Origin: Bacteroidia bacterium
Lineage (GTDB): Bacteria; Bacteroidota; Bacteroidia; J057; JADKCL01
Direction: 5' to 3'
Assembly: GCA_020635905.1 (NCBI GenBank)
Contig: JACJYV010000004.1
Location: 766,016-830,015, forward strand
DNA length: 64,000 nt
The position numbers and the translations under genes were made by a program. Each line of letters begins with the position of its first letter. The first letter of the stretch is position 1. Positions 17,767-29,000 of the stretch are shown here, in pieces. The notes under the pieces were generated by a model. It was not told the origin of the DNA, did not search any database, and saw only the letters and a program-made list of their open reading frames with translations.

Positions 17767-19428
17767 CTACCTCACCACCACAACTCTCCCCGCCATCGCC
17801 CCCTCCTGCGGATCCTCCACCCAATAAAAATACACTCCCTGCGACAGGATCAGCGAACCATTCGGCCAGTCATTCTGGTAATTATTGCTGTAAAAAATTC
17901 TCCTTCCAAGGTAATCCGTAATTTGGAGTTGAGTGCCGGGCTTTAGATTCTTGATTTCAAACAGATCATTTATCCCATCTCCATTAAGAGAAAGCAAAGA
18001 TGGAATCTCAATAGCACAATCTGATTTTACCGTCACTGTAACAGAGTCAAAAGATGAAGCCCACTCCGGACACATGGTTCTATCTATCGCAGACAAGTAG
18101 TATGTGGTTGTCACCCCGGGGGAAGCAGTTGGCTGCGCTGACATAGGGAAATCAAGTCCGTCAGACGGAGACCAGTAATAAGCCATTTTTCCAGTCGTAT
18201 CAGGAATTCCCAGTTGGGTTGATTCACCTTTGCAGATGGTTTTACCAGGTCCGGCTTCGGCTTCCTGCGCTATCAATTTGCCCAGACGATAGTTGGGGAT
18301 GTTGGGGAGGCCACCACCCGAGGTATAGGGGGCAAGAGAAAAACCCGCATACTCAAAGTTGCAAGCAGCGCCAAGGAGGTTAGGGTTGTGAATTACAGAC
18401 ATAAAATCCACCCTGTATGGGGACTTTCCATTTTCATTTCCAATATAAATCTTACCATTAGGAGCAAGTTTCGCATGAATGAAACTCATAGAATCTTTTG
18501 ATGTTTCACCTACCAAAGTTTCACTTCCCAAAATATCATCAGACCACAAATCATATTGATACACTTTACCCTTTTCCGTGGGGACCCCTTGCGTTCCATA
18601 AAAAAACCTCCCATTGGGAGAAAAAGCCTGGCTGAAATAATCTGTTTCAGTCGAAGGTGGCTTAATAATTGAGCCAAAAACCTGAATGTCCCCTGTACAT
18701 CGGTCAAAGGAATAAAACTCCACTGTACCAAAATCTACCTGAACGGAAAACATGTCCGCTTGATCATTGAAAATTAACGGTGCACCATAATCATAAAATG
18801 ATTCGACATGTTTCATCCCTATGTTTTGATAACTTGATTCAAAACTTTTATTAGCGCCAAGGAGTATTTTTACAAATCTGTTTGACTTGGTCCAAAGATC
18901 TGATTTTTTATGAGCCAAAACCCACCAACGCTTTCCATCAGCATGGCGAACTGCAGCAAGATGTTCTGTTAATGAATCCTCTAAAAGGAAATCAGTCAGA
19001 AATACGCGGCCTAATCCATTATTCTCAAGGGAGTCGATAAGAGAATATCGAAGAAAGAACCCTCCGCTGCCAGAGTGAAGGATACCAAGGAAAGAAAGCG
19101 AATCAGAAAGTGGAATAAGAATTGACCCTTGTGCACGGTTATCCGCACTAACGGAACCAACGAAAGGAAAATTCCAACCTGAAACGGTTTGATGATTTTT
19201 GTTCAGCAAATGCCATCCTTCAGTATAAAGTTTCAGATTCCCTTCAGAATCACAAAGGATCGAAGAGCTTTCCTGAGAAGTGATACTTACCCCATCAACC
19301 AGAGAAGGTGGATTTGTATTAAAATTCATCAATACTGAATCCCCGAAAAACCACAGGTTCCCTTCTTTCTGCCCCAAAGCAATTTTGGAAAAGGTTATTA
19401 GGGTAATAATGATCAGAAGAATTCGCAT
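17767..19428 (-). CDS. T9SS-secreted propeller/Ig/CHU_C protein, array gene A'
   Basis: A 553-residue near-copy of gene A, started at the ATG at 19428 (signal peptide MRILLIIITLITFSKIALG); the longer open frame reading back into B' is an artefact. By eye only about six residues differ from A: L/I in the signal peptide, S/N near the mature start, N/K in HLLNKNHQ, A/P in SILIPLSD, L/V in RWWVLAHK, and L/V next to the C-terminal Arg. The propeller-like region, Ig-like domain and CHU_C domain are unchanged. The function is unknown; secretion by T9SS is inferred from the sorting domain. The 62-base gap to B' and same orientation suggest cotranscription of B' and A'. Confidence 0.85.
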   Translation of the reverse strand: MRILLIIITLITFSKIALGQKEGNLWFFGDSVLMNFNTNPPSLVDGVSITSQESSSILCDSEGNLKLYTEGWHLLNKNHQTVSGWNFPFVGSVSADNRAQGSILIPLSDSLSFLGILHSGSGGFFLRYSLIDSLENNGLGRVFLTDFLLEDSLTEHLAAVRHADGKRWWVLAHKKSDLWTKSNRFVKILLGANKSFESSYQNIGMKHVESFYDYGAPLIFNDQADMFSVQVDFGTVEFYSFDRCTGDIQVFGSIIKPPSTETDYFSQAFSPNGRFFYGTQGVPTEKGKVYQYDLWSDDILGSETLVGETSKDSMSFIHAKLAPNGKIYIGNENGKSPYRVDFMSVIHNPNLLGAACNFEYAGFSLAPYTSGGGLPNIPNYRLGKLIAQEAEAGPGKTICKGESTQLGIPDTTGKMAYYWSPSDGLDFPMSAQPTASPGVTTTYYLSAIDRTMCPEWASSFDSVTVTVKSDCAIEIPSLLSLNGDGINDLFEIKNLKPGTQLQITDYLGRRIFYSNNYQNDWPNGSLILSQGVYFYWVEDPQEGAMAGRVVVVR

Positions 19429-19490
19429 GGAATATAAATCTATGAAAAACAAGGTATTGATTCTATCCCCTCCTCCCCAAAGATTCTCAC

Positions 19491-21167
19491 TCACCTTACA
19501 ACTACAAGCCTCCCGGCCATGGCTCCCTCCTGCGGATCCTCCACCCAATAAAAATATACTCCCTGCGACAGGATCAGCGAACCATTCGGCCAGTCATTCT
19601 GGTAATTGGCAGAGTGATACACCCGCCGCCCCAGATAATCTGTGATCTGCACCTCCGTACCCGGACGGAGGTTTTTGATCTCAAAGTGGTCGTTCAGGCC
19701 GTCGCCGTCGGGAGTCACCACGGGCACAACCTGGATGTAGCAATCGCTTTTCACCGTCACGGTGACCGAGTCGTGGGAGGTGCCATACTCGGGGCAGATG
19801 GTGGTGTCGATGGCCGTGAGGTAATAGGTGGTGGTCTGGGTGGGCGAGGCGGTGGGTTGGGCAGAATTGGGGAAATCGAGGCCAGTGGGCGGGGACCAGG
19901 AGTAGATCATGTGGGTGGTGGTGTCTGGCGTGCCGAGTTGGGTGGATTCGCCATCGCAGATGGCTTTACCTGGTCCGGCATTCGCCTCTTGTTTCATTAA
20001 TTTCCCCAATCGAAAATTGGGAAAATTGGGCAAGCCCAATCCCTTCTCAACCGGAAAAAGATCAATATCATAAGGCACAAAATTGCAAGCCAGCCCTTTT
20101 TCATTGGGATTGTGAATAACGCCCAGTTTAGTTTGGGCATCGTGGTTGTCCTGATCGTAATGGACCACATAGATTTTATTATTTGGGCCTAATTCGAGTT
20201 GACCAAATGATTCATACTGACTGATTGAATCAAAAGGAGTTTTCCAAATCACATATTGAGTTTGGGTAATATTCCCCTGTATTACTTCAAATTGGAAAAG
20301 TGTATCCGGGGATAATCCATACCCTTCACTTGCATATAAAAATCGTCCGTTTGGAGAAAAACTCAATCCATATAACAAATTACTAACCTGATAAGGACGT
20401 TGCAGAAATGCAAACGGTTCCAAAAGCCCTGTACATCTGTCAAATCTTAAAATTTCCACCATACCCACATCTACAACAGTTGCAATAAATTTTCCATCCA
20501 AAGTAGCAGTCATTTCTCCAAAAGTTGAAGAGGTTTGCGGGAAATATTTGTGCACATAACCTACGTTTTGGTAATTCCAGTTAATAGCCCCATCCTTTCC
20601 AATTAAGATTTTAATAAATTTATTATTTTGATTTTCGTGTCCAATTAACCACCAGGATTTTCCGTCAGCATGGCGCACAACCGTAAGTTGTTCTGCCAGA
20701 CCATCCACAATGAGTTGGTTGGAAGAAATCACTTCCCCATTTCCAAAATTCCTGTTCATATTGATAACGGAATAGTACAAATCCAGGGGAGAAGATGATT
20801 GGACGTCTAAAGTTAAATGAAAAAGAAAAAATAATGAATCGTTGATTGGGAGAGCCGTAACGCCATCAGTAATGACAGAGGAAATAAACCACTTGTTTTG
20901 CAAAACCCATCCCTTGAAAGGCTTGTTATTTTTATCAAATAATTCGCCCCCATCGCAATAAAAAAGCAAATTTCCATCTTTATCACACATTGATGCAATT
21001 CCTTCATCTCCATTCAACGCTCCCGCATCAAAAGAAACCTTTGGCGGAGCCGTGGAAAAATCCAGCAACAAAGACTCCCCAAGGAACCAGACGTTGTCGT
21101 AGGATTGGGCGACTCCCATCTGGATTGTGAGGGTAAAAAGTAATATGGCAAACAGTCCTTTGGGCAT
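19491..21167 (-). CDS. T9SS-secreted propeller/Ig/CHU_C protein, array gene B'
   Basis: A 558-residue paralogue of B at exactly the same offset in the second duplication unit, started at the ATG at 21167. The signal peptide, first 50 residues and C-terminal 225 residues are nearly identical to B. The core is very different (for example LTVVRHADGKSWWLIGHE, RFDRCTGLLEPFAFLQRP and LSFSPNGRFLYASEGYG against the corresponding parts of B) and is locally closer to gene A's motifs. Some Ig-domain residues (DGESTQLGTPD) match gene C rather than B, another sign of mosaic origin. It is expected to be exported by T9SS and shown on the surface or released; no ligand or enzyme activity can be inferred. Confidence 0.85.
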   Translation of the reverse strand: MPKGLFAILLFTLTIQMGVAQSYDNVWFLGESLLLDFSTAPPKVSFDAGALNGDEGIASMCDKDGNLLFYCDGGELFDKNNKPFKGWVLQNKWFISSVITDGVTALPINDSLFFLFHLTLDVQSSSPLDLYYSVINMNRNFGNGEVISSNQLIVDGLAEQLTVVRHADGKSWWLIGHENQNNKFIKILIGKDGAINWNYQNVGYVHKYFPQTSSTFGEMTATLDGKFIATVVDVGMVEILRFDRCTGLLEPFAFLQRPYQVSNLLYGLSFSPNGRFLYASEGYGLSPDTLFQFEVIQGNITQTQYVIWKTPFDSISQYESFGQLELGPNNKIYVVHYDQDNHDAQTKLGVIHNPNEKGLACNFVPYDIDLFPVEKGLGLPNFPNFRLGKLMKQEANAGPGKAICDGESTQLGTPDTTTHMIYSWSPPTGLDFPNSAQPTASPTQTTTYYLTAIDTTICPEYGTSHDSVTVTVKSDCYIQVVPVVTPDGDGLNDHFEIKNLRPGTEVQITDYLGRRVYHSANYQNDWPNGSLILSQGVYFYWVEDPQEGAMAGRLVVVR

Positions 21168-21343
21168 TTTTAAGCGATGGATATCCAATATACAACCTTT
21201 CCACGATGAATGATTGGTTTGCCAATTGATTACGAACTGATGTGGCAATGGAATGTCTCGAAGCACGGGCAAATGGCCCCCTTCGGAGAAGGAGGGCCTG
21301 TTTCACTGGGCAACCCGTTACCCGTTACCCCCAACCAGAACCT
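21168..21343 (-). promoter_or_regulatory. Conserved 176-bp spacer upstream of gene B'
   Basis: The second copy of the spacer at 17591-17766, with one base change (T at 21307). It lies between the end of gene C and the start of B' and is presumed to carry the same regulatory information. Confidence 0.5.
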
Positions 21344-23017
21344 CTACCTCACCACCACAACTCTCCCCGCTACCGCCCCCTCCTGCGGGTCCTCCACCCA
21401 ATAAAAATACACTCCCTGCGACAGGACCAGCGATCCATCCGGCCAGTCATTCTGGTAATTGGCAGAATGATACACCCGCCGCCCCAGATAATCTGTGATC
21501 TGCACCTCCGTACCCGGACGGAGATTTTTGATCTCAAAGTGGTCGTTCAGGCCGTCGCCGTCGGGAGTCACCACGGGCACCACCTGGATGTGGCAATCGC
21601 TTTTCACCGTCACGGTGACCGAGTCGTAAGAGGTACCATACTCGGGGCAGATGGTGGTGTCGATGGCCGTGAGGTAATAGGTGGTGGTCTGGGCGGGCGA
21701 GGAGGTGGGTTGGGCAAAGGAAGGGAAGTCGAGGCCGTCGGGCGGCGACCAGGAGTAGATCATTTTGCCCGTGGCATCGGGCGTGCCGAGTTGGGTGAAT
21801 TCGCCATCGCAGATGGCTTGATTTGGGCCGGCCTCGGCGGGTTGGGCAGGCGTGAGCCTGCCCAGGCGGTAGTTGGGGATGTTGGGCAGGCCAACCGTGG
21901 TGCCGCCATTCAGGTAGAGGCTGTTCCACTGGAAATTGCAGGCCAGGCCTTTGGTGTCGGGGTTCTCGATGGTGCAGAGGAATTTGCCTCGCTTGGGAAT
22001 TGGCCAATTTTGTACATCTTCATATCCAACATAAATCTTAGCATCTGGCCCCAGTTTCAAATCTAAAAATCCCATTGAATCTGCAGGCGTTTCACCAATT
22101 TTTATCTCTGTGGAAAGGATATCCTCCTCAAAAACCTCGTATTGTAAAATTCTGGATTGATTGAAGGCATACCTGTCTGATAGATAAAACAACTGTCCAT
22201 TGGGCGAAAACTCCATCCCGTAAAAGATATTTTCATTTACATTGGGTTTGTTGATGGACTTCCAATAGGTGAGTTCTCCCGTGCATCGATCGAATTTGTA
22301 AAAATCAATTCTCCCCACCCTGGATTGCAGGGCAAGCAAGTTTCCAGATGGATTGAAAACAAATGGAGCCTCAAAAGGATTGAAGCTTTGGTCGAAGAAG
22401 GGACCAATGGCTTGATACTCGAGGTCAAAATCCTCTTTGGAATCCAACAAGATTTTGAAAAAGGTATTGGTTGAGTCCCCAAACGCAGATATCATGTGGC
22501 CCATTACCCACCAGCTTTTCCCATCTGCATGACGGACTCCCGTTAATTGGCCAGAAATCCAAACTTCTAATAGACTGTCTGCATAAATTGCAATTCCAGC
22601 AGGAAACTGGCTCGATATTTCAATTTTGGATACCCTAAATTCAAAATCATCAAGCCCTGGGGAAATATGACTCGCGAAGTGAAAAAAAAGGGAATCATTT
22701 AAGGGTAGCAACAACGATCCTTGAGGCCGGTTCATGGAGCCGGGTGAACCATTTACAAATGGATCCCAATTGCCAATTAACGCCTTATTTTTCCCGAAAA
22801 TCTCCCATCCATTTGAGTATAAAACAAGATTGCTGTTTGAATCGCAAATTGAAGTGCTACTTAAATTAGATTGTAGATGGGCATCCAGTGAAATTAAGGG
22901 GGATCCAGCACTGAAATCTAAAAATACAGAATCCCCACAATACCAAGTATCGCCTTGCTTTTGGCCAATTGCAACGCATGGAATCCAAAACAATATGAAA
23001 AGCAATCGTTTCATCAA
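21344..23017 (-). CDS. T9SS-secreted propeller/Ig/CHU_C protein, array gene C
   Basis: A 557-residue third type of the family, with signal peptide MMKRLLFILFWIPCVAIGQ. The propeller-like region (about 20-395) has LTGVRHADGKSWWVMGHM, KFDRCTGELTYW, FSPNGQLFYLSD, KLGPDAKIYVGYED and LPNIPNYRLGRL. The Ig-like domain and the CHU_C domain (VTPDGDGLNDHFEIKNLRPG) are almost the same as in B and B'. Base composition changes sharply near 22000: the C-terminal module is GC-rich and the propeller AT-rich. The gene starts 18 bases after the stop of the 2743-residue gene, so it is probably part of that transcript. As with its paralogues, the function is unknown. Confidence 0.85.
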   Translation of the reverse strand: MMKRLLFILFWIPCVAIGQKQGDTWYCGDSVFLDFSAGSPLISLDAHLQSNLSSTSICDSNSNLVLYSNGWEIFGKNKALIGNWDPFVNGSPGSMNRPQGSLLLPLNDSLFFHFASHISPGLDDFEFRVSKIEISSQFPAGIAIYADSLLEVWISGQLTGVRHADGKSWWVMGHMISAFGDSTNTFFKILLDSKEDFDLEYQAIGPFFDQSFNPFEAPFVFNPSGNLLALQSRVGRIDFYKFDRCTGELTYWKSINKPNVNENIFYGMEFSPNGQLFYLSDRYAFNQSRILQYEVFEEDILSTEIKIGETPADSMGFLDLKLGPDAKIYVGYEDVQNWPIPKRGKFLCTIENPDTKGLACNFQWNSLYLNGGTTVGLPNIPNYRLGRLTPAQPAEAGPNQAICDGEFTQLGTPDATGKMIYSWSPPDGLDFPSFAQPTSSPAQTTTYYLTAIDTTICPEYGTSYDSVTVTVKSDCHIQVVPVVTPDGDGLNDHFEIKNLRPGTEVQITDYLGRRVYHSANYQNDWPDGSLVLSQGVYFYWVEDPQEGAVAGRVVVVR

Positions 23018-23035
23018 TTTAAAGTTACGAATAAC

Positions 23036-26000
23036 TTAGCGTTGAATAATGATAGATCCTGGGGGATAATTCAAATACCTGACTTTATAAAACCCTGCTG
23101 GAAACCCACTCAATTCAAATTCGTGAATTTCTTTTTCCATGAATTGACGGATCAACACCCTGCCAAATGAATCGATTATTTCAAGAACCTGCCCTACTTG
23201 AGGTACCCCTACAGTAACCCTGCCCTCTGAAGGGTTGGGCCAAATCTCAATTTGTTCGGCCTGGCCAATTTGGGAAATTGCCCGGTTTTTACTATTGCCC
23301 GTCAGCGAATCAATGCATTCAGAGTATTCCTTTATGGGGTCCCAGGTCTTTACCAGGGTCCTGGCCTGACAGCTTCCCAACCCAAAAGAATAAATGCAAT
23401 TTTCACTGATTCCTTCCATTTCACTTGTTTCCTGAGCAGGGAGATTTCGATAATCCTCATCTTCCATCTCGCTGACCATAGAAATCACCTTTTGGTGGTT
23501 TTCTTCCAGAAGGTTGTCTGGAAAAAAAAGGCTGCTCAATGCCAAGTTGGTGGAATCCCCCTGGGCAGCATATTCAACCCCATTTTTAATCATGGGCAAA
23601 TTTCCCATACTTTCTTCATTCATAAACTCCATAAATGCGCTGTCAGAAAGCAGCAAAGAAGTATCCAGAAGCAGGGTTTCATACAGGAGTTGGCGATCCA
23701 GGAATCTTCCTGCCAAGCTGTCAACTGTGTAAACTTGGGTTCCGTCCGCCACTTTTAGAAAATGCGTTCCCGTTGTTCCGCCTCCTGGTTTGATCACAAT
23801 TCCACCCGTAAGGCAATTCCAATTGGAAGCCCCAGACGTAGTAAAGGGAGTGATAGGAGTTCCTCCATTTCCCGATTTTGTCCCACCAAACAATGAAAAA
23901 TTTTGAGTTCCACTATTGACCACGTACCAACTTATCCCGCCTCCATTGGTATTGTCACAATACATCTTACTGTGGGTATATCCACCTTGCCAAATATCGC
24001 TGGTGGGATTCCCTCCAGCTCCTTGGGCGCCAATATCAGCCTGGTCCCACAACACAAATCCTCTCTCTCCATTATAAAAATAATTCCTCCGCACCGTCTG
24101 CCCGAAAGACTTATTCCCATAAAAAGTCACATCATGGTAAAAATCCCTGACCTCATTGCAGGTGAGATAACCATTGGGACTTTGCTCAATCCAGATGCCC
24201 ATGTGCTTTACGGAATAGGCATTGCCAGGAATCGCCTTGACAATATTATTTTCCACCCGATACCCCCCCGAGGCCACTACGTTGATGCCACGTTTATTAA
24301 AGCCCGCCGCCGTAAGGACATCCAGCCAAAGCTGGTTGTTCTTGATTTCCAGATTTTGACAGGCTGAGGCGTCTATCCCCCTGATTCTGAACCACACATA
24401 ATTCCCGGTGATATGGTAGTAACCTGGCGAACCAATAATGCCCCAATTAATGTCTGAGACCTCTATGCCCCGGCTCACGGTGTATTTCTCCTGGCTGGTT
24501 AATTCCCCCCCGATTTTATTCCCGTTTATGGTCACATTGCTGCCGATGTTCGCGCTGGCGATGATCCCGTAAAACACCGAGTCAATTATGTTTTTGTTGG
24601 CTTCGAGTTGGGTTTGCTGGTTGGAAGCCCAATTGATGGCCCAGCGGTCCAGCTGGTCGAAGTTGTTGTAGCTTACCGTGGTTTTCACCCGGTAATAGGT
24701 TCTTACGCCCGAAAGGCCGCCCCTGAATGTGTTTTTGTCGGCCAATGTGCCGCCAATGATGGCAGTAACCGCGCTTTTTTGTTTGAATTTCCCTTCCACA
24801 TATACCCCGATGCCTTCGTCGGGTAGTTGAATCTGACCCGGCAGAATGGGTTTTTGGGGTTTCATGTTGCGGAAATCGTTTTTCACCACTTTGATCCCCG
24901 ATTCCTGAGCATACACTCCCCGCACGCAGTTCCTGAACAGGTTGCGGGAAGTCCCACTCACATCCCCTACTGCCAGAAAGCCCACATTTCGGGCCCTGAC
25001 CCCCATATTGGTGTACCATCCCTGCCAGGGAGGCAGCATTTGGGTGGAATCGCTGTCAAAGATCATGCTGTGGATATGGCCAGCCCAGGTTCCAATCTGG
25101 TTCTCAACCTGGATATGGCGATAGTTATTCCAAAACATCCCGCTATTCCCGGCAAAATAACCCCCATTCCGCGCATACACCCCTTGTTCTGAGTTTGCCA
25201 CCCGCGAATCCGTAAAGACCAGCCCGGCGGTGGAGTCTTCCAGGAATATGCCCGCCCACATCCAGTTGGCGCACACGGAAGTATCAAAATCACAATCATA
25301 TACGGTCATGGTGTATCCGGGGTAGATCCAGATCACAGCCATGCTATCCATTTTGAAATCGCACCCCTGAAAGGTCACGTTGGCATCGATGTAGAGGGTA
25401 TCCACCACCTCGAAGGTTTTGCTGGTGAAGGTGCTAAGGTTGCTATTCCAGGGGATGAGATTGGAGATGGAATCTACAGTCAGGAGGGTATCGGCCCGGG
25501 GATCGATGCAGCAATTGGGGTTGGCGGTCACCACCACCGTATCCAGCAAGCTGCACCCATTGCTATCCCAGATCGTCACATAATACTCCCCCACCGTAGC
25601 ATAAGTCGCGGTATTACCCGGCGACCATTGGTAACTGACGCCACCTGAGGCAGTCAGGAGTGCAGTGGCGTTTTCGCACAGTGCTGTATCTGGAAAATCT
25701 GCGCCCCCTGTAGCGTATTTTACTGCAATTTGCACGCTGTCCTCTGACGTGCACCCCAGGGTATCTGCGATAAGCACGTGGTAATCCGTAGTTTGGGATG
25801 GTGAGGCCACAGGATTCCCTACGGATGGATTGCTCAGGCCCGCGGACGGGGTCCACTGAAAGGTTGCTCCTCCGCTGGTCACCAGGGGCAGTGAATTGCC
25901 GTTGCAAATGGTATCATTGTGATTTTGGATAGAATCAATCCCGCCTACCGCAATGTAGATCGAGTCATGGATGGTACAGCCGTCCGAATTCAGATATTCT

Positions 26001-29000
26001 ACCTGATAAAGGGTGCTCGCATGGGGCCAGGCCAGTGGGTTGTGGGCCTGGGGATTGCTGAGACCCGCAGCCGGGGTCCATTGGAAGTTGGAAAAACCGA
26101 TCACCAAAATCTGCAGGGTATCCGGATAACAAAAAGAGGTGTCGTTGGTAATGATCGAATCAATGGGATGTATCACCACTATGTGCACTGTATCGATCGC
26201 AGTGCACCCATTGCTGTCAAAAATTCCGACCACATAATCTGTCGTTACCGTGGGCCAGGCCCAGGGATTGGCATAATTGGGATTATCCAGGGAGTCAAAG
26301 GGCGTCCAGACAAACAGACTTCCTCCCGTAGTCAAAAGCTGGAGGCTGTCGCCAACACAAATACTACTATCTTCAAAAACCGCTCCAAAAGGGTTTATAT
26401 TTGCATTCACCACGGTCGAATCCAGCGTTTTGCACCCATTTGAATCAGTGATTTCCACCGTGTAAGTGGTAGAAACGCCTATATATGCAAGGGTGCTAGC
26501 TGAAAATGGGTTGGGAAGGCCAGCGGCAGGCGACCAACTAAAGCTTACTCCCCCGGTAGTGCTCAGGACCAGGCCGCTCCCTGCACAGACCGTGGTATCC
26601 TCAAAAGTAGTCCCGAAACCATTCTCGTTCACGACTACCCGCACCGTATCCGTGCCCACGCAACCGTTGGAGTCCGTTATCACCACCGTGTAGGTTGTAG
26701 TGGTGTCGGGAAAGGCCCAGGCACTGTCGTTGGAAGCCCCTGACAGTGAATTCGCAGGCGACCATTGATAGGAAATTCCTCCCGAAGCAAGCAATAATAC
26801 TGAATCGCCACCGCAAACGGAGGTGTCGTGGGTGGCGAGGGTGAAATTGGTTTGGAATAGTTCCACCCGCACAGTGTCCACCCCAAAACAACCATTACTA
26901 TCAATTCTTGCCACCTGGAAGGTAGTGGTTTGAGTTGGCCAGGCCATAGTAGTATCCGAAAAGGGATCCAATAGACTGTCAGTCGGTAGCCAGCCCAGCA
27001 GGCTGTCTCCGCCGTGGGATTGTAATTCCACCGTATCTCCCTGGCAAATGCTGGTATCCTTGAAGGAGGTGTGCGCCACCAGGGCGGGACTCAACCGCAC
27101 AGTATCCACCCTCGAACAGCCATTATTCCACAAGACGGCAGTATAGGTGGCAGGAGCCTGAGGGACTACAAAGGCATAGCCCTTATTGTCTGCCTGGATT
27201 CCGGACGGAAACCAAAAAATGGAGTCATATTTATTGGTGCTGTACCCGATCCCATCCGGGGCATTGGGGTTGGCAAAGGTCCCGCTGAAATGGAGCAGGA
27301 TGGTATCTCCTGCACATACCGTCGAATCCGGGCCATTGGAAAGGTGATCCACGCTTTCAGAAAGCACCTGATACTGATCATTGAATTCACAGCCATTGCG
27401 GTATATTTTCACCTTGAACCAGAGCGGGAAAGCGGGCATGGTTGCGGTAGGGGTGGCAATGAAATTACTATCCAAAATGCCCGGCAAAGCCTGGGAGGAT
27501 CCGGAACCGCCCAGGGTGGCCGTCCAGGAAAAGGAATCTCCACCCGAGACACCAAGCTGCAGCAAGGCTCCTTCACACACCTTTATGGGAGGCGGGACCA
27601 TCGAATCCTTCCCCATCGGCACCAGCCACAGCGAATCGCTGCTGCTGGCGCACATATTCACGTCCCAACCAGTTACAATCATCAGGGTGCTATCAGTGAT
27701 TTCAACCTTTGGGTTGGGGATCATTTTATTGGAATCCAGAATCACGGAATCAGGCGACCACATGTAGCAGAATCCTCCCGTGGCCAGCAATTGCAGGGGT
27801 TCTCCGTCACATACCACGCTATCCAACAGGGTCAGGGTTACTTTAGGATTCTGAATGACCGAGAGCAGAAAACTGTCTTCCGCCTCACAGCCTGTGAGGG
27901 TATCCAGGGCATGCAGATTGTATTGAGTTTGGATGACAGAGGTGTCAGGCCAAACCCAAAAAGAGGTGACCGTGGTATCGTAATTAATCAGGTTTTTTGT
28001 CCAGGTCCAGTTCAGCAGGTAGCCCGCACCAATGGTATCTGGCTCTATTTCCACCGAGTCTCCCTGGCAAATGGTCAGATCGGGCCCCAGACTCAGCAGG
28101 AGGCCGGGCACCGTGACCGTATCCACAAAAGTGTCTCTGTGGCCGGTACATTGTTCGGTCAGGATGAGGGTTACGGGATAATTGCCCGGAGCTGGAAAAA
28201 CATGGCTCACGGTGCTGTCGCCGGTGTACCATTTTCCGCCGTCGCCAAAGGTCCACCTGTAGTCCACACAACCCGGGATGGTGGTACTCAGGTTCGTAAA
28301 CTGGGTGGGGGTACCTGCGCAACCAGCCGTCCAGGTAAAAAAGGCCTGGGTCAGGGTGTCGGGCCGTATGTCGCCCTCCCAGCGCTTCAGCAAAATCTGA
28401 TCAATTTCCAGCCCCGCGGTAGGGTTTTCCAGGCGAAGGAGGTGATAGCCCTTTTGTAAAACCCAAAATCCCGAATCAGGGCGATACCACTCCCAGTTGG
28501 GGGAATTGACCCCGCTCACGGTGCGGATCTGGTTGCCATCCATATTCAGGTCGATCTGGGCGCTGCCGCTGCTTATGCGGGCCCTGATCCAAGGATAGAG
28601 GGTATCCTGATCAAGGGAATCCCGCACCAGAAAGGCGTATTCTGAAAAACCCCCGTTGCTGTATGCTATGAAACTGGTGAAGTTGCGAAAGTCGTACTGG
28701 CTCACTGCGTTGGCGGTTTCGGTATGGAGGTTAAAGCCTGAGGCCGTGTCGGCCACTTCTGCATCAAAGAGAAAATCCCGGCACCACCAATAGGGCTCCT
28801 TCCATTCATGCCAGCGATCCAGTTGAATAAACAGCGGCGGATTGACGCTTTTGTCAAAGATATAGGTACTGCCCTGCCGCCTAACCTGAAAATGAACAGG
28901 ATCGTTGGCAAGGGTGATCATGACGTTTCGTTCGTGATCTCCATTGCCCTGAGTCCAGCCGCTTTTCTGTGCCGATCCGCTGATCATAAACACATCGCTT

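Larger units (their letters stand above)
17767..21343 (-). repeat. Tandem duplication unit 2 (gene A', gene B', spacer)
   Basis: The second copy of the 3,577-bp unit. It is bordered on the right by the last 85 bases of gene C, which match the last 85 bases of A and A'. That shared segment is a likely site of the unequal crossover that made the duplication. Confidence 0.9.

Noticed and set aside
14190..21343. Assembly artefact as the sole explanation for the 3,577-bp duplication
   Set aside because: A and A' differ at several positions, the spacers differ at one base and the B cores are clearly different, so the two units are not one sequence placed twice.
27071..28459. A 462-codon plus-strand open frame opposite the 2743-residue gene
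   Set aside because: It lies wholly within the repeat region of the minus-strand gene and mirrors its repeats; no independent features were seen.
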